A DNA stretch of 64,000 nt from UBA6215 sp964484255 (GTDB taxonomy: Bacteria; Omnitrophota; Gorgyraeia; Pluralincolimonadales; Pluralincolimonadaceae). A program made the position numbers and the translations under genes. Location: positions 32,517-96,516 of the forward strand of contig CAZAEH010000002.1 of the NCBI GenBank assembly GCA_964484255.1. Reading direction: 5' to 3'. A model generated the notes under the pieces. The model ran no database searches. It saw only the letters and a program-made list of their open reading frames with translations, and was not told the DNA's origin. Shown piece after piece: positions 16,747 through 25,107 of this stretch; positions within the stretch are counted from its first letter, which is position 1, and the number at the start of each line of letters is the position of its first letter.

Positions 16747-17778
16747 TTACTCCATCTCGCTAAGGTATTTAGCAGCGTCTTCCGGCGGCGTGGGATTTAT
16801 GTAGAACCCGCTGCCCCATTCAAAACCGGCAACACGCGTAAGCCGCGGCATGATCTCCATATGCCAGTGAAAATCCTCGTCAATGGTCTTCCAATAACCA
16901 GCCTTAGGGACCCTGAACGGCGCCGTATGTAATATAATGTTATAAGGCGGGTCTACCAGGGCCTTCTTAAGTTTTGACAGGACAACTTTCAGGATCCTGG
17001 CAAAATCGAGCCTTTTGTCCTTCGGCAAGCTCGTAAAATCCGCGCTGTGCTTCTTCGGCAAAACGCAGATCTCAAACGGGAACCTGGACGCGAACGGCGC
17101 GAATGCTATGAACCCGTCCACATCGGCTATTATCCTCTTACCGGAGTCCATTTCCTGCCTTATGATGTCGCAAAAAATACAACGTTCCTTATATTCGAAA
17201 TACTGCCTCGAACCTACAAGCTCATCTTTAAGCCTTATGGGATTTACGGGCATAGCTATAAGCTGAGAATGGGCGTGAAAGATCCTTCCGGCCCCGGCAG
17301 CCAGACCATAATTCTTGAACAACAGCGCGTATTTGAACCTGGGGTCCTTGCTCAGGTCAGTCATGCGCTCGATATAGGCGTTCACTGAAGCGGCTATCTG
17401 TTCTTCCGGCAGGTCGGCTAAATTATATATATGATGGGGGGTCTCAATTATTATCTCATGCGCGCCGATGCCGTTCATGACATCATAGACACCCCTCCCG
17501 CGCCGTTCTATCTTGCCCTCAATCTTGAGCGCCGGTGAAACGGAGGGTACGACCCTTACCTGCCAACCGGGCGTATTCGGCTTGCTGCCCTGGGACCTGA
17601 TGGCAAATATCTCTGGCGGGGGCGTCTGGTCTTCCTTGCCTTCGCAGAACGGGCAGGGTATCTCCGCGGACCTCTCATCCGAAACGGAATGAGGCACAAA
17701 ATCGCTCGGCCTGCGCGCCCTTTCGGTCGCTACAATAACCCACCTGCCTATGATAGGGTCTTTTCTGAACTCAGGCAT
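16747..17778 (-). CDS. Galactose-1-phosphate uridylyltransferase-like protein 2 (HAH type)
   Basis: This is a tandem paralogue of the downstream galT, with 343 residues and the same order of motifs: CPFCEGKEDQTPPPE, CIFCDIIRQEM, and FEWGSGFYINPTPPED at the end. The active site reads IFHAHSQLIAMP, so the central proline of the usual HPH is alanine while both histidines remain. A short insertion (VPKAGYWKTIDED) precedes the HWHMEIMPR segment. The replaced proline and divergence suggest a different acceptor or nucleotide, for example ADP-glucose phosphorolysis, but that is inference. The start overlaps the upstream CBS gene by 8 bases. Confidence 0.78.
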   Translation of the reverse strand: MPEFRKDPIIGRWVIVATERARRPSDFVPHSVSDERSAEIPCPFCEGKEDQTPPPEIFAIRSQGSKPNTPGWQVRVVPSVSPALKIEGKIERRGRGVYDVMNGIGAHEIIIETPHHIYNLADLPEEQIAASVNAYIERMTDLSKDPRFKYALLFKNYGLAAGAGRIFHAHSQLIAMPVNPIRLKDELVGSRQYFEYKERCIFCDIIRQEMDSGKRIIADVDGFIAFAPFASRFPFEICVLPKKHSADFTSLPKDKRLDFARILKVVLSKLKKALVDPPYNIILHTAPFRVPKAGYWKTIDEDFHWHMEIMPRLTRVAGFEWGSGFYINPTPPEDAAKYLSEME

Positions 17779-19099
17779 TATTTTCCCTTCTGCCGTTCTC
17801 CATCATCAACTTCAGAAGATCGTTCATGGATATGACACCCTGAACTGAATTACAGTCATCCTGTATTATAAGGAACTCTGCCCCACTGGAACGCATCTTT
17901 GCGACAGCATCCTTAAGCGAAACACCCGGTTTTACTATTACGGCGGGCCTCTTAAGGAAATTATCTACCGGCGCCTCCAAACCCTTAAGGACTACATCGG
18001 AGGTCACTACCGCCTGCAAGTTCTTGAGGCCGGCGACCTTATTCCTTATATAAGCATAAAAATCCGTTGACAACGACCTGTTAAAGCTCAGGAACATGGG
18101 AAAATACGGCTTCTTTTCTATAAAGTTAAAATGGCTTTGCAGGGCGCATTGGCCTACTTGCCTGTCTATCGTAAGAAAATATCTCAACGAACTGTCCGGG
18201 GTCTGCGCGTCAAGCTCTTCCGGGACCGCCGCCAGATATGTTATCTCAAGGACTTGGTCCATCGTAACCCCAAGGTTAGGATATTCTTTCTGGATCCTGT
18301 AACCAAGATCGTCATCCTGGTCTCTGTATACGTGCACATATTTCTCAAGCGTATCAATGGCATCCGCAAGGAATATGCCAAGCGCAACGTCCTTATTATA
18401 GACCATTCCGCTGGCGACTATAGCGCCGTCGTCAGACTGTCCCGGCCCGATCTTGTGCCTTATATAAAGGTACCTGACCTTATCCGCGGGAATGGACTTG
18501 AGGTTCTCTTCGGCCAGGATCAGTCCGGCCCTCTTGAAGGCCTCTATTGAACCCGCGTTCTCGCGGTGGGCGAGTATCTCACCGTCAAGGGACATCCTCT
18601 CCATGACCTCGATATTAACGGGGTAGCATTTACCGTAACCGATGGTAATACCGTATTTCTCTTCTGCCGCGGCGCGGGGCCCGGGATCGTCCCTGAGACC
18701 GCCTATATAGATACCTTTGAGGACATCACCGGCGTTGACCTCTATATCACGCAGGTCCGGCACGCCTATGAACGGCTCTCCCTTCGCGTTAACAAGTCTC
18801 TTGCGGGGTTTTCCCTTTATAGCGTCATCCACGAAAGCGGCGATGTCGTCTATCAACATCTGGCGACGAGTCTTTACGTCGCCCGGGTCAAGCTTAAGGG
18901 CACGCACGATGTCATCTATCGTCGTATTTACATAAAAACTCTTCTGGAAGGCACCGGCCCCATTATGGGCCCTTCCCTCCAGCGACTGGACAAATAGAAG
19001 GTCCGCTATCTCATCTGTAGTATATAATTCCTCGGTCTCCTTAAGATGCTGGAAATCCCGACGAATTAATTCGCTTGGCGCGACTTTATTATTGATCAT
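17771..19099 (-). CDS. Unrecognised protein with a C-terminal CBS motif
   Basis: I do not recognise the first 370 or so residues of this 442-residue protein. They are soluble-looking, mixed alpha/beta, without signal peptide or membrane segments. Conspicuous segments are FVQSLEGRAHNGAGAFQ near the start, IGGLRDDPGPRAAAEEKYG, and IRHKIGPGQSDDGAIVASG. The last 60 residues look like one CBS unit (RPAVIVKPGVSLKDAVAKM then GVISMNDLLKLM), the fold that binds adenine nucleotides. The gene is first after a promoter (19129-19156) and overlaps the galT paralogue by 8 bases, so a link to sugar-nucleotide metabolism is plausible. The ATG at 19099 has only a weak ribosome-binding site. Confidence 0.8.
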   Translation of the reverse strand: MINNKVAPSELIRRDFQHLKETEELYTTDEIADLLFVQSLEGRAHNGAGAFQKSFYVNTTIDDIVRALKLDPGDVKTRRQMLIDDIAAFVDDAIKGKPRKRLVNAKGEPFIGVPDLRDIEVNAGDVLKGIYIGGLRDDPGPRAAAEEKYGITIGYGKCYPVNIEVMERMSLDGEILAHRENAGSIEAFKRAGLILAEENLKSIPADKVRYLYIRHKIGPGQSDDGAIVASGMVYNKDVALGIFLADAIDTLEKYVHVYRDQDDDLGYRIQKEYPNLGVTMDQVLEITYLAAVPEELDAQTPDSSLRYFLTIDRQVGQCALQSHFNFIEKKPYFPMFLSFNRSLSTDFYAYIRNKVAGLKNLQAVVTSDVVLKGLEAPVDNFLKRPAVIVKPGVSLKDAVAKMRSSGAEFLIIQDDCNSVQGVISMNDLLKLMMENGRRENNA

Positions 19100-19128
19100 A
19101 TAAGTAGGTATAGGATAAACAGGTTGAT

Positions 19129-19156
19129 ATTATATCATATATGGGCGTCAATGCAA
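19129..19156 (-). promoter_or_regulatory. Sigma-70-type promoter upstream of the CBS-galT-gap operon
   Basis: On the minus strand TTGCAT (19151-19156) and a perfect TATAAT (19129-19134) are 16 bases apart. The predicted start near 19122 gives a leader of about 22 bases before the ATG at 19099. The element occupies the short AT-rich gap after the fmt stop at 19158 and would drive the CBS protein, both galT genes, gap, pgk, tpiA and secG. Confidence 0.6.
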
Positions 19157-19157
19157 G

Positions 19158-20093
19158 TCATTTGACAAATTTTGAGCCCGGCTGTATCGCATGTCCGAGA
19201 GCGTAGTCTGAAGCCCCCATCCTTTTTCCGCCTTCGGCCTGCATCTCCGATATATCGAGGGCCCCTCTTCCGCAAGCGACTTTTATAACGCCTGAACCTA
19301 CTGCGGTTATCTCCCCCGGGACCGCCGTCCCCTTATCCGCGGAAACGTCAGGGGCCGAGGACCATATCTTAATGGTCTTGTTCCCGAGATTCGAAAAGGC
19401 CCCCGGCCATCCATACAGACCCCTTATACGGTTATGTATTTCCTCTGATGATCTTTCCCAGTCTATCCTGCCGTCATCCTTCTTAAGCTTTGGGGTCACC
19501 GTTGCTTTCGATTCGTCCTGCACTGACAGCCCGGCCGTACCTGCGGCAATGGCATCTACCGCTTCTACCAACAGTCCTGAACCTATGGCGGCCAGCCTGC
19601 CGGAAAGAGTCTCGGCATTATCTTCCTGCAATATATCCGTCCTCCTCTGCATCACTACCTCACCCGCGTCCATCTTCTCATTAAGGCGGAACACGCTGAC
19701 CCCGCTCTCCTTTTCGCCGTTTATTAAGACCCAGTTTATTGGAGAAGCTCCCCTGTAAGCGGGAAGCAGTGACGCATGCAGACCTATCGAATATATCTTT
19801 GGAAGAGAAAGGAGCTTAAGCGGAAGGATCTGGCCGTAAGCTATTACTACAAACAGGTCGGCGCAATAGTCCTTGAGCAGCTTCTCGGATCCGGAAAGAG
19901 GCAACCCCTCGATCGACCTTACGGGAATACCCAAAGCCGCGGCTGCTTTTTTTACGGGCGAAGGAGCGCTTATAAGCCGCCTGCCCTGAGGTTTATCCGG
20001 CTTTGTTATCACGGTTTCGATGCCGTGGGACTGGCTTAACCTCTCAAGGCTTGGCACCGCAAATTCCGAAGTACCGAAGAAAACTATCTTCAT
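19158..20093 (-). CDS. fmt: Methionyl-tRNA formyltransferase
   Basis: Fmt formylates initiator Met-tRNA using 10-formyltetrahydrofolate. The 311-residue protein begins IVFFGTSEFAVPSLERL and contains the catalytic region SIGLHASLLPAYRGASPINW, then DAGEVVMQR. The C-terminal OB-fold domain starts around GRIDWERSSEEIHNRIRG. The ATG at 20093 overlaps the def stop as ATGA. The def-fmt pair is a standard translation-initiation unit. Confidence 0.97.
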   Translation of the reverse strand: MKIVFFGTSEFAVPSLERLSQSHGIETVITKPDKPQGRRLISAPSPVKKAAAALGIPVRSIEGLPLSGSEKLLKDYCADLFVVIAYGQILPLKLLSLPKIYSIGLHASLLPAYRGASPINWVLINGEKESGVSVFRLNEKMDAGEVVMQRRTDILQEDNAETLSGRLAAIGSGLLVEAVDAIAAGTAGLSVQDESKATVTPKLKKDDGRIDWERSSEEIHNRIRGLYGWPGAFSNLGNKTIKIWSSAPDVSADKGTAVPGEITAVGSGVIKVACGRGALDISEMQAEGGKRMGASDYALGHAIQPGSKFVK

Positions 20094-20584
20094 TTAGACT
20101 CTTTTTTGAGATTGCGCTTCGCCATCATGCGTTTCAACGGATTCAGTCTGTCAATAAAAAGGATACCGTCAAGATGGTCTATCTCATGCTGGAACACCCT
20201 TGCAAGAAGCCCTGTCGCCTCGTAACAGACAGGTTTGCCTTTGATATCGATACCTTCTACGACCACGGACAGGCTGCGACGGACCAAGCCGTTAATTCCC
20301 GGAAGGCTCAAGCAGCCCTCTTCCTTTGTCTCGCTCCCGCGCCTCTTTACTATGCAAGGGTTGATCAGCGCATCTGCGCGCCAACCGTCGGCCGAAGGGT
20401 TATAGGTTATGATCCTCTTGAGGATACCTACCTGGTTTGCGGCAAGCCCCACGCCGTCGGAGGTCTTCATCGTTTCGATCATATCATCGATGAGCTTCCT
20501 GTCGGCATCGGTCAAGGCTTTCACCTCGACCGCTCTCTTTCTGAGAACAGGTTCTGGATATTTACGTATCTTTAGCGTCGCCAT
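20090..20584 (-). CDS. def: Peptide deformylase
   Basis: This metalloprotease removes the N-formyl group from nascent proteins. All three signature motifs are intact in the 164 residues: GVGLAANQVG, EGCLSLPG with the metal cysteine, and QHEIDHLDGILF with the two metal histidines and the catalytic glutamate. It starts at the ATG at 20584 in the divergent region shared with the TPR gene and is coupled to fmt. Confidence 0.97.
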   Translation of the reverse strand: MATLKIRKYPEPVLRKRAVEVKALTDADRKLIDDMIETMKTSDGVGLAANQVGILKRIITYNPSADGWRADALINPCIVKRRGSETKEEGCLSLPGINGLVRRSLSVVVEGIDIKGKPVCYEATGLLARVFQHEIDHLDGILFIDRLNPLKRMMAKRNLKKESK

Positions 20585-20595
20585 GGTATTATTTT

Positions 20596-20625
20596 ACTAT
20601 AAACATCACCAAATTCCAAATCCAA
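20596..20625 (-). promoter_or_regulatory. Possible promoter of def-fmt
   Basis: A TATAGT box (20596-20601) and TTGGAT (20620-20625) on the minus strand are separated by 18 bases. The predicted start falls about 5 bases before the def ATG, which would give an almost leaderless transcript. No clear ribosome-binding site is visible for def, which is consistent with that, but the element is weak. Confidence 0.3.
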
Positions 20626-20633
20626 AAAAGGAT

Positions 20634-20662
20634 TGACACCCTACTGACCTATGCTCTATAAT
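20634..20662 (+). promoter_or_regulatory. Perfect consensus sigma-70 promoter of the TPR gene
   Basis: TTGACA at 20634-20639 and TATAAT at 20657-20662 match the consensus exactly and have the ideal 17-base spacer. The predicted start is near 20669, just before an AGGAG ribosome-binding site (20671-20675) and the ATG at 20683. Confidence 0.85.
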
Positions 20663-20682
20663 TCTAGAAAAGGAGAACTCCC

Positions 20683-21291
20683 ATGGAAGAAAGTTCCCTC
20701 AATGCCCTTCCAAAACAGATAAAAGACTATTACGACAAAGGCTTAGCGGCAATACAGAGAGAGAATTTTGCGTATGCCATAGAACTCTTCGGCGCCGCCC
20801 TGGCCCTTAAAGAGGATTTCGCAGAAGCCCGTTACTATCTTTGGCTTTCGCTTTGGGAGAACAGCAAGCGCCATTCTAATGTCATATCCATGCTGATAGG
20901 CAAGGTCACCGGCTTTATAATAATGATGCAGGCGTTCTCCCTTCAAAAAACTGGAAAAACATCCCAGGCTGTATACAAATATGAAAAAGCTATGAGGGCA
21001 GACCCTTCAAATCCGGCCATCCTGAACTCCATAGCCGACTGCCTTATAAGCGGAGGGGACACTATGGGAGCGATCAAGATCCTTGAGGGCGTTCCTATAA
21101 TGGATAACAAGAACTTCGCGGCTTTAAAGAGGCTTGGGGAGCTTTATAAGAGCATAGAGAACTACGATAAAGCCAGGGCTTTCTTCAGCGCGACCCTTAA
21201 AGTAAACCCGAATGACATGGATGCCGAGCACGGGATAAAAGAGCTTGACGCCATAAAGACCCTTAAGGGCAGTTTCGACAACCAACAGTAA
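20683..21291 (+). CDS. Tetratricopeptide-repeat protein
   Basis: This is the only plus-strand gene in the window. The 202-residue protein is helical and soluble-looking, with about four TPR-like units: YDKGLAAIQRENFAYAIELF near the start, a divergent hydrophobic unit around residues 65-95 (LIGKVTGFIIMMQAFSLQ), then GKTSQAVYKYEKAMRADPSN, GDTMGAIKILEGV and ENYDKARAFFSATLKVNPND. It has no signal peptide. TPR proteins are protein-binding scaffolds, and no partner can be named here. It has its own perfect promoter and AGGAG site, and it converges on priA with 5 bases between the stops. Confidence 0.88.
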   Translation: MEESSLNALPKQIKDYYDKGLAAIQRENFAYAIELFGAALALKEDFAEARYYLWLSLWENSKRHSNVISMLIGKVTGFIIMMQAFSLQKTGKTSQAVYKYEKAMRADPSNPAILNSIADCLISGGDTMGAIKILEGVPIMDNKNFAALKRLGELYKSIENYDKARAFFSATLKVNPNDMDAEHGIKELDAIKTLKGSFDNQQ

Positions 21292-21296
21292 AGCAT

Positions 21297-23303
21297 CTAA
21301 AGCCCGAGCGGGTCCACATCGATCGTTATCATCACGCCGGATCTCCCCTTCAATGAGCCAAGCGCTTTATCTATGACCTCGCACATGGCGCGCGGGTCTT
21401 TGCCTTTAAGCATCATCGCCCACCTGAACTGTCCCTTTATCCTGGATATAAACTCGGGGGCGGGTCCTATAAGCTCAATATCCGTCCCGGAGATAAGCGC
21501 CGATATTAACGATGCCAGGTCATAGGCGGACTTTATCAGTTTCTCTTCATTTCTCCCCCTTAACTTCACTTCCACGATCCTCGTAAAAGGAGGATACGCC
21601 AATTCTTCCCTGAACTTTATCTCCTCATCAAAAAATCCCTTGTAATCATGGTTCATGCTCTTTTCGATGGCATAATGCGTTGGCGAGAAAGTCTGGATTA
21701 TCACCTTTCCGGGCTCTTCACCCCTTCCGGCCCTTCCGGCTACCTGCGTAAGAAGGTTAAATGTCCTCTCTCCGGACCTAAAATCGGGGAGGTTCAGGGC
21801 CGTATCCGCCGATATAACGCCGACGAGCATGACGCGGGGAAAATCATGGCCTTTTGCTATCATCTGTGTTCCTATAAGGATGTCAATCTTGTGCTTCCTG
21901 AAATCTCCCAGTATCTGCTTATGTGAGCCTCTCTTTGCCGTGGCATCCGTATCCATCCTGGCAATTCGCGCTTCGGGGAAGAGCCTGGCGGCTTCGCTCT
22001 CGATCTTCTGTGTACCTGCGCCAAAATAACGTATATCTTCGCTCTTGCATTTAGGGCATTTTAGCGGAGGCTCGGCCTGGTAACCGCAATAATGACAGCT
22101 CAACTTCTTGGTGTCAAAATGATAAGTAAGCGAGACATTGCAATTTTTGCACCTGACCACATGGCCGCACTTCTTGCAATTAATGAAAGTCGAAAAACCC
22201 CTGCGGTTCATGAACAACATGACCTGGCCTTTTTTCCTTAATACCTGAGAGACCGCGTGCTCGAGGGCCCTGGAAAATACCCTTGATCCCTTTACGTCTA
22301 TCATCTCCTGGCGCATGTCTATAATGCTTACTTTCGGGAGAGAACGTTTTTCTATCCTTTCAGTCATCCTGAGCAGTTTGTATTCACCGTCAAGGGCCTT
22401 CTTGTAAGTCTCTATCGAAGGGGTTGCCCCGCCGAATATGACGGTAGCCCCGGAGATCCTGGCCCTTTCCACCGCTACATCCCTGGCGTTATAGCGGGGG
22501 GTCTCATCCTGTTTATAAGAGGTCTCTTGTTCTTCGTCGATGACTATCAGGCCCAGGTCCTTGACGGGCGCAAAGATCGCCGAGCGCGCTCCGACCGCTA
22601 TACGGGCCTTGCCGTCCTTGAGCTTCTTCCACTCTACGAACCTCTCGGTATCTAGGAGCCGGCTGTGCAGTACTGCAACGATCCCCCCAAACCTGGATTT
22701 GAACCATTCAACGGCCTGCGGGGTAAGCGATATCTCCGGGACAAGGACTATCGATGACCTGCCCATCTTCAGGGCGGCCTCTATCGCCTGCAGGTACACC
22801 TCGGTCTTCCCACTTCCCGTTATTCCATGCAACAGGAAGATATCGCCGCCAACCTTTGACAGAGAGGCTATAATGGGTTTTAGTGCCGCGGCCTGCTCTC
22901 CGGTAGGCTCATGCCGCCTTGTCGGCCGGTAGTCATCCTCCGGCTCGGGATGCCTGGGAGCGGCTTTTATCTTTCCTTTCTTTATCGGGCCGGGCAGGGC
23001 CGCCTCTATCGCCTCACCCCATGAAGAATGGTAACGGTCCGATATCCACTTCGTCAAAGACAACATGTCCGCATCAAGGACAGGATCGGACTCATCTATA
23101 ACGGTTAAGATATCCTTGACCGTCTCTACATCAGTGCTCCCGGGAAACCCAACTATATAGCCGACCACCTTTCGGGGACCGAACGGGACAAGGACCCTTT
23201 TGCCCAGTAAGGCCTTTTCCTTAAGGCCCTCCGGCACCCTGTAATGAAAAGGCTTCCTTACCGGAAGCCCGATAGCTATCTCAACGTAATCTTTTTCGGA
23301 CAA
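21297..23303 (-). CDS. priA: Primosomal protein N' (replication-restart helicase)
   Basis: PriA reloads the replication machinery at stalled forks. The 668-residue protein has the N-terminal DNA-binding domain, Walker A LLHGITGSGKTEVY, and motif II LIVIDEEQETSYKQDE. The zinc-binding cysteine pairs run from CKKCGHVVRCKNC to CPKC, and later helicase motifs include GTQMIAKGHDFP and QVAGRAGRG. Motif II reads DEEQ where DEEH is usual. The start is set at the TTG at 23303 because GGAGG (23311-23315) lies 7 bases upstream. An earlier TTG at 23309 overlaps the glycosylase stop but has no spacing. Confidence 0.95.
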   Translation of the reverse strand: MSEKDYVEIAIGLPVRKPFHYRVPEGLKEKALLGKRVLVPFGPRKVVGYIVGFPGSTDVETVKDILTVIDESDPVLDADMLSLTKWISDRYHSSWGEAIEAALPGPIKKGKIKAAPRHPEPEDDYRPTRRHEPTGEQAAALKPIIASLSKVGGDIFLLHGITGSGKTEVYLQAIEAALKMGRSSIVLVPEISLTPQAVEWFKSRFGGIVAVLHSRLLDTERFVEWKKLKDGKARIAVGARSAIFAPVKDLGLIVIDEEQETSYKQDETPRYNARDVAVERARISGATVIFGGATPSIETYKKALDGEYKLLRMTERIEKRSLPKVSIIDMRQEMIDVKGSRVFSRALEHAVSQVLRKKGQVMLFMNRRGFSTFINCKKCGHVVRCKNCNVSLTYHFDTKKLSCHYCGYQAEPPLKCPKCKSEDIRYFGAGTQKIESEAARLFPEARIARMDTDATAKRGSHKQILGDFRKHKIDILIGTQMIAKGHDFPRVMLVGVISADTALNLPDFRSGERTFNLLTQVAGRAGRGEEPGKVIIQTFSPTHYAIEKSMNHDYKGFFDEEIKFREELAYPPFTRIVEVKLRGRNEEKLIKSAYDLASLISALISGTDIELIGPAPEFISRIKGQFRWAMMLKGKDPRAMCEVIDKALGSLKGRSGVMITIDVDPLGL

Positions 23304-23305
23304 GA

Positions 23306-23986
23306 TCAAGCCTCCGGGAGTATCTTCATGATCTTCTTAAGGTCCTCCCATACTTCTTTCTTTGCGGAAGGGTTCCTGAGCAGATAAGCGGGATGGTACG
23401 TCGGTATCATTATCCTGCCGTAAAAATCCATTTCCTTGCCTCTCATCCTGGTTATTGGGACTTCCATATCTAGTAAAGCCTGAGCAGCGTGCTTGCCAAG
23501 GCAGCAGATAACTTTGGGCGAAACAATATCTATCTGGCGCAAAAGAAAGCCCTTGCACGCCGATACTTCTTCGGGTTGCGGGCTCCTGTTATTAGGGGGC
23601 CTGCATTTAAGGACATTGCAGATATAAACTTCCTGCCTCTTGAGGCCCATCGCCTCTATCATCTTTGTAAGCAACTGGCCTGCACGTCCGACAAAAGGTT
23701 TGCCTTGGATATCTTCGTCCTCTCCCGGGGCTTCCCCAACGAACATCAGCTTGGCACGCGGGTCCCCGTCCGAGAAGACATAGTTCTTTTTAGTCCTGTG
23801 AAGCGGGCAAGCGCGACATGAGAGCACTTCTTCTTTAAGCGCTGAAAGGCCGTCAACACCCTTATTGCACACGGGGTTTCCCGATATCGTGAGCATCTCT
23901 ATGCCGCAGGCCTTTTCGGAACCCACATAGGCCCTGAGGTTTTTAAGTATGGATGCTAACTCCTTCTTCTGCTCATTAGGACTCAT
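23306..23986 (-). CDS. Uracil-DNA glycosylase, family 4 (4Fe-4S)
   Basis: This DNA repair enzyme excises uracil. The 226-residue protein has an N-terminal extension, then the cluster-ligand start SCRACPLHRTKKNYVF, the active-site motif FVGEAPGEDEDIQGKPFVG, a second cysteine pair (YICNVLKCRPP), and the HPAYLLR motif near the C-terminus. The domain order and cysteines fit family 4 (UDGa-like) and not Ung. It overlaps the upstream glycosyltransferase by ATGA and is followed by priA, so two genome-maintenance genes end the glycan operon. Confidence 0.92.
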   Translation of the reverse strand: MSPNEQKKELASILKNLRAYVGSEKACGIEMLTISGNPVCNKGVDGLSALKEEVLSCRACPLHRTKKNYVFSDGDPRAKLMFVGEAPGEDEDIQGKPFVGRAGQLLTKMIEAMGLKRQEVYICNVLKCRPPNNRSPQPEEVSACKGFLLRQIDIVSPKVICCLGKHAAQALLDMEVPITRMRGKEMDFYGRIMIPTYHPAYLLRNPSAKKEVWEDLKKIMKILPEA

Positions 23987-25107
23987 TTCTCCACGGTCTC
24001 CAATACCAGCAGGACGATATCACTGGCCGAAGACGGCTTGCCAAGCTGCTTGGCCTTGGCCCTCATGCCGTCGAGAAGTTCCTTATGCCTGAAAAGGTAT
24101 TCGAGTTTGTCCAGGGTTTGGGCGATTGTCTTTGTGCCGACGCCGACGCCGTTCTTTTCGAGGAAGTTCAGGTTATTCTCTTCCTGCCCGGGAATGAAGG
24201 TGTTGACTATGACCGGGACGCCTTTGACCATGGCCTCGGATATGCTCAAACCTCCCGGCTTGGATATCATGACATCACAAGCATCCATGAGCTCGTTGAC
24301 GTTATCCGCAAAACCGTATACTTTCATAGGGGTCCTTGCTTTAGAAGCTATCTCTTCTATCTCCTTTTTAAGGGACTCGTTCTTTCCGCATACCACCATC
24401 AGCTGGAAAGGCTCTTGTGTACGAGCTATGGTCTCAACCATCTGCGCTATCGGCCCTACCCCTAGCCCTCCCCCGATGATCAGCACCGTGAACAAACCTT
24501 CCTCCAGGCCCAGGTTACGGGCAGCTTCCGCCCTTTCCCACCTGCGGGTGAATTTCTCCTGTACGGGTATACCGAGCACCCTTATTTTCTCGGGGGATAT
24601 CCCTTTCGAGACAAGCTCTTTCTTGGTATATTCGGAGGCGACCGCATATATGTCGACCTGGGAAGATATCCAGAAATCGTGCACGCCGTAATCGGTGATG
24701 ACGGTGACCAGCTCGCCGGCGTACATCTTGGAAAGTTTAAGGTTAGATACTATCTCTGTAGCAAAAAAATGGGTGGTCACGATGCAATCAGGTCTCTCCT
24801 TCCTTACCAGGCGGTAAAAAGCGTATCCATTGACGAAATTCACCATACGCCTGAATGACCTGATAAGCGGCCTTATGGGCTTGAAGTCGGTAATATAGAA
24901 CGAGAAACTCCAGAGGAACGGAGCTTTCGATACCATAAAATTGTATCCCCATATATACATCCAGCGAAAGAGCCTGTTGGTATATTCGAGGGAGTCTATC
25001 ACCCTCACGTCATGGCCGGTCTTCGCCTTATCAAAAGCATCTTTTATAGCAAATGCCGCGCTTTTATGGCCGGCTCCTGCCGGTGCGTGAACAATGAATA
25101 TTTTCAT
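23983..25107 (-). CDS. MGDG synthase/UgtP-like glycosyltransferase (GT28 type)
   Basis: This 374-residue GT-B enzyme is of the monogalactosyldiacylglycerol synthase / processive diacylglycerol glucosyltransferase type. It starts IFIVHAPAGAGHKSAA, as that family does, has VTTHFFATE and VITDYGVHDFW in the N-domain, and shows VLIIGGGLGVGP and the donor-binding MISKPGGLSISEAMVKG in the C-domain. Such proteins glycosylate membrane diacylglycerol; MurG is a more distant relative. The start overlaps the gmhB stop as ATGA. Its place after gmhB suggests a role in envelope glycolipid, with the actual sugar unknown. Confidence 0.85.
   Translation of the reverse strand: MKIFIVHAPAGAGHKSAAFAIKDAFDKAKTGHDVRVIDSLEYTNRLFRWMYIWGYNFMVSKAPFLWSFSFYITDFKPIRPLIRSFRRMVNFVNGYAFYRLVRKERPDCIVTTHFFATEIVSNLKLSKMYAGELVTVITDYGVHDFWISSQVDIYAVASEYTKKELVSKGISPEKIRVLGIPVQEKFTRRWERAEAARNLGLEEGLFTVLIIGGGLGVGPIAQMVETIARTQEPFQLMVVCGKNESLKKEIEEIASKARTPMKVYGFADNVNELMDACDVMISKPGGLSISEAMVKGVPVIVNTFIPGQEENNLNFLEKNGVGVGTKTIAQTLDKLEYLFRHKELLDGMRAKAKQLGKPSSASDIVLLVLETVEK

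Noticed and set aside
21261..21272. Small palindrome CCCTTAAGGG near the end of the TPR gene, considered as a terminator
   Set aside because: The stem is only five pairs without a loop or T-tract, and it lies within the coding sequence.
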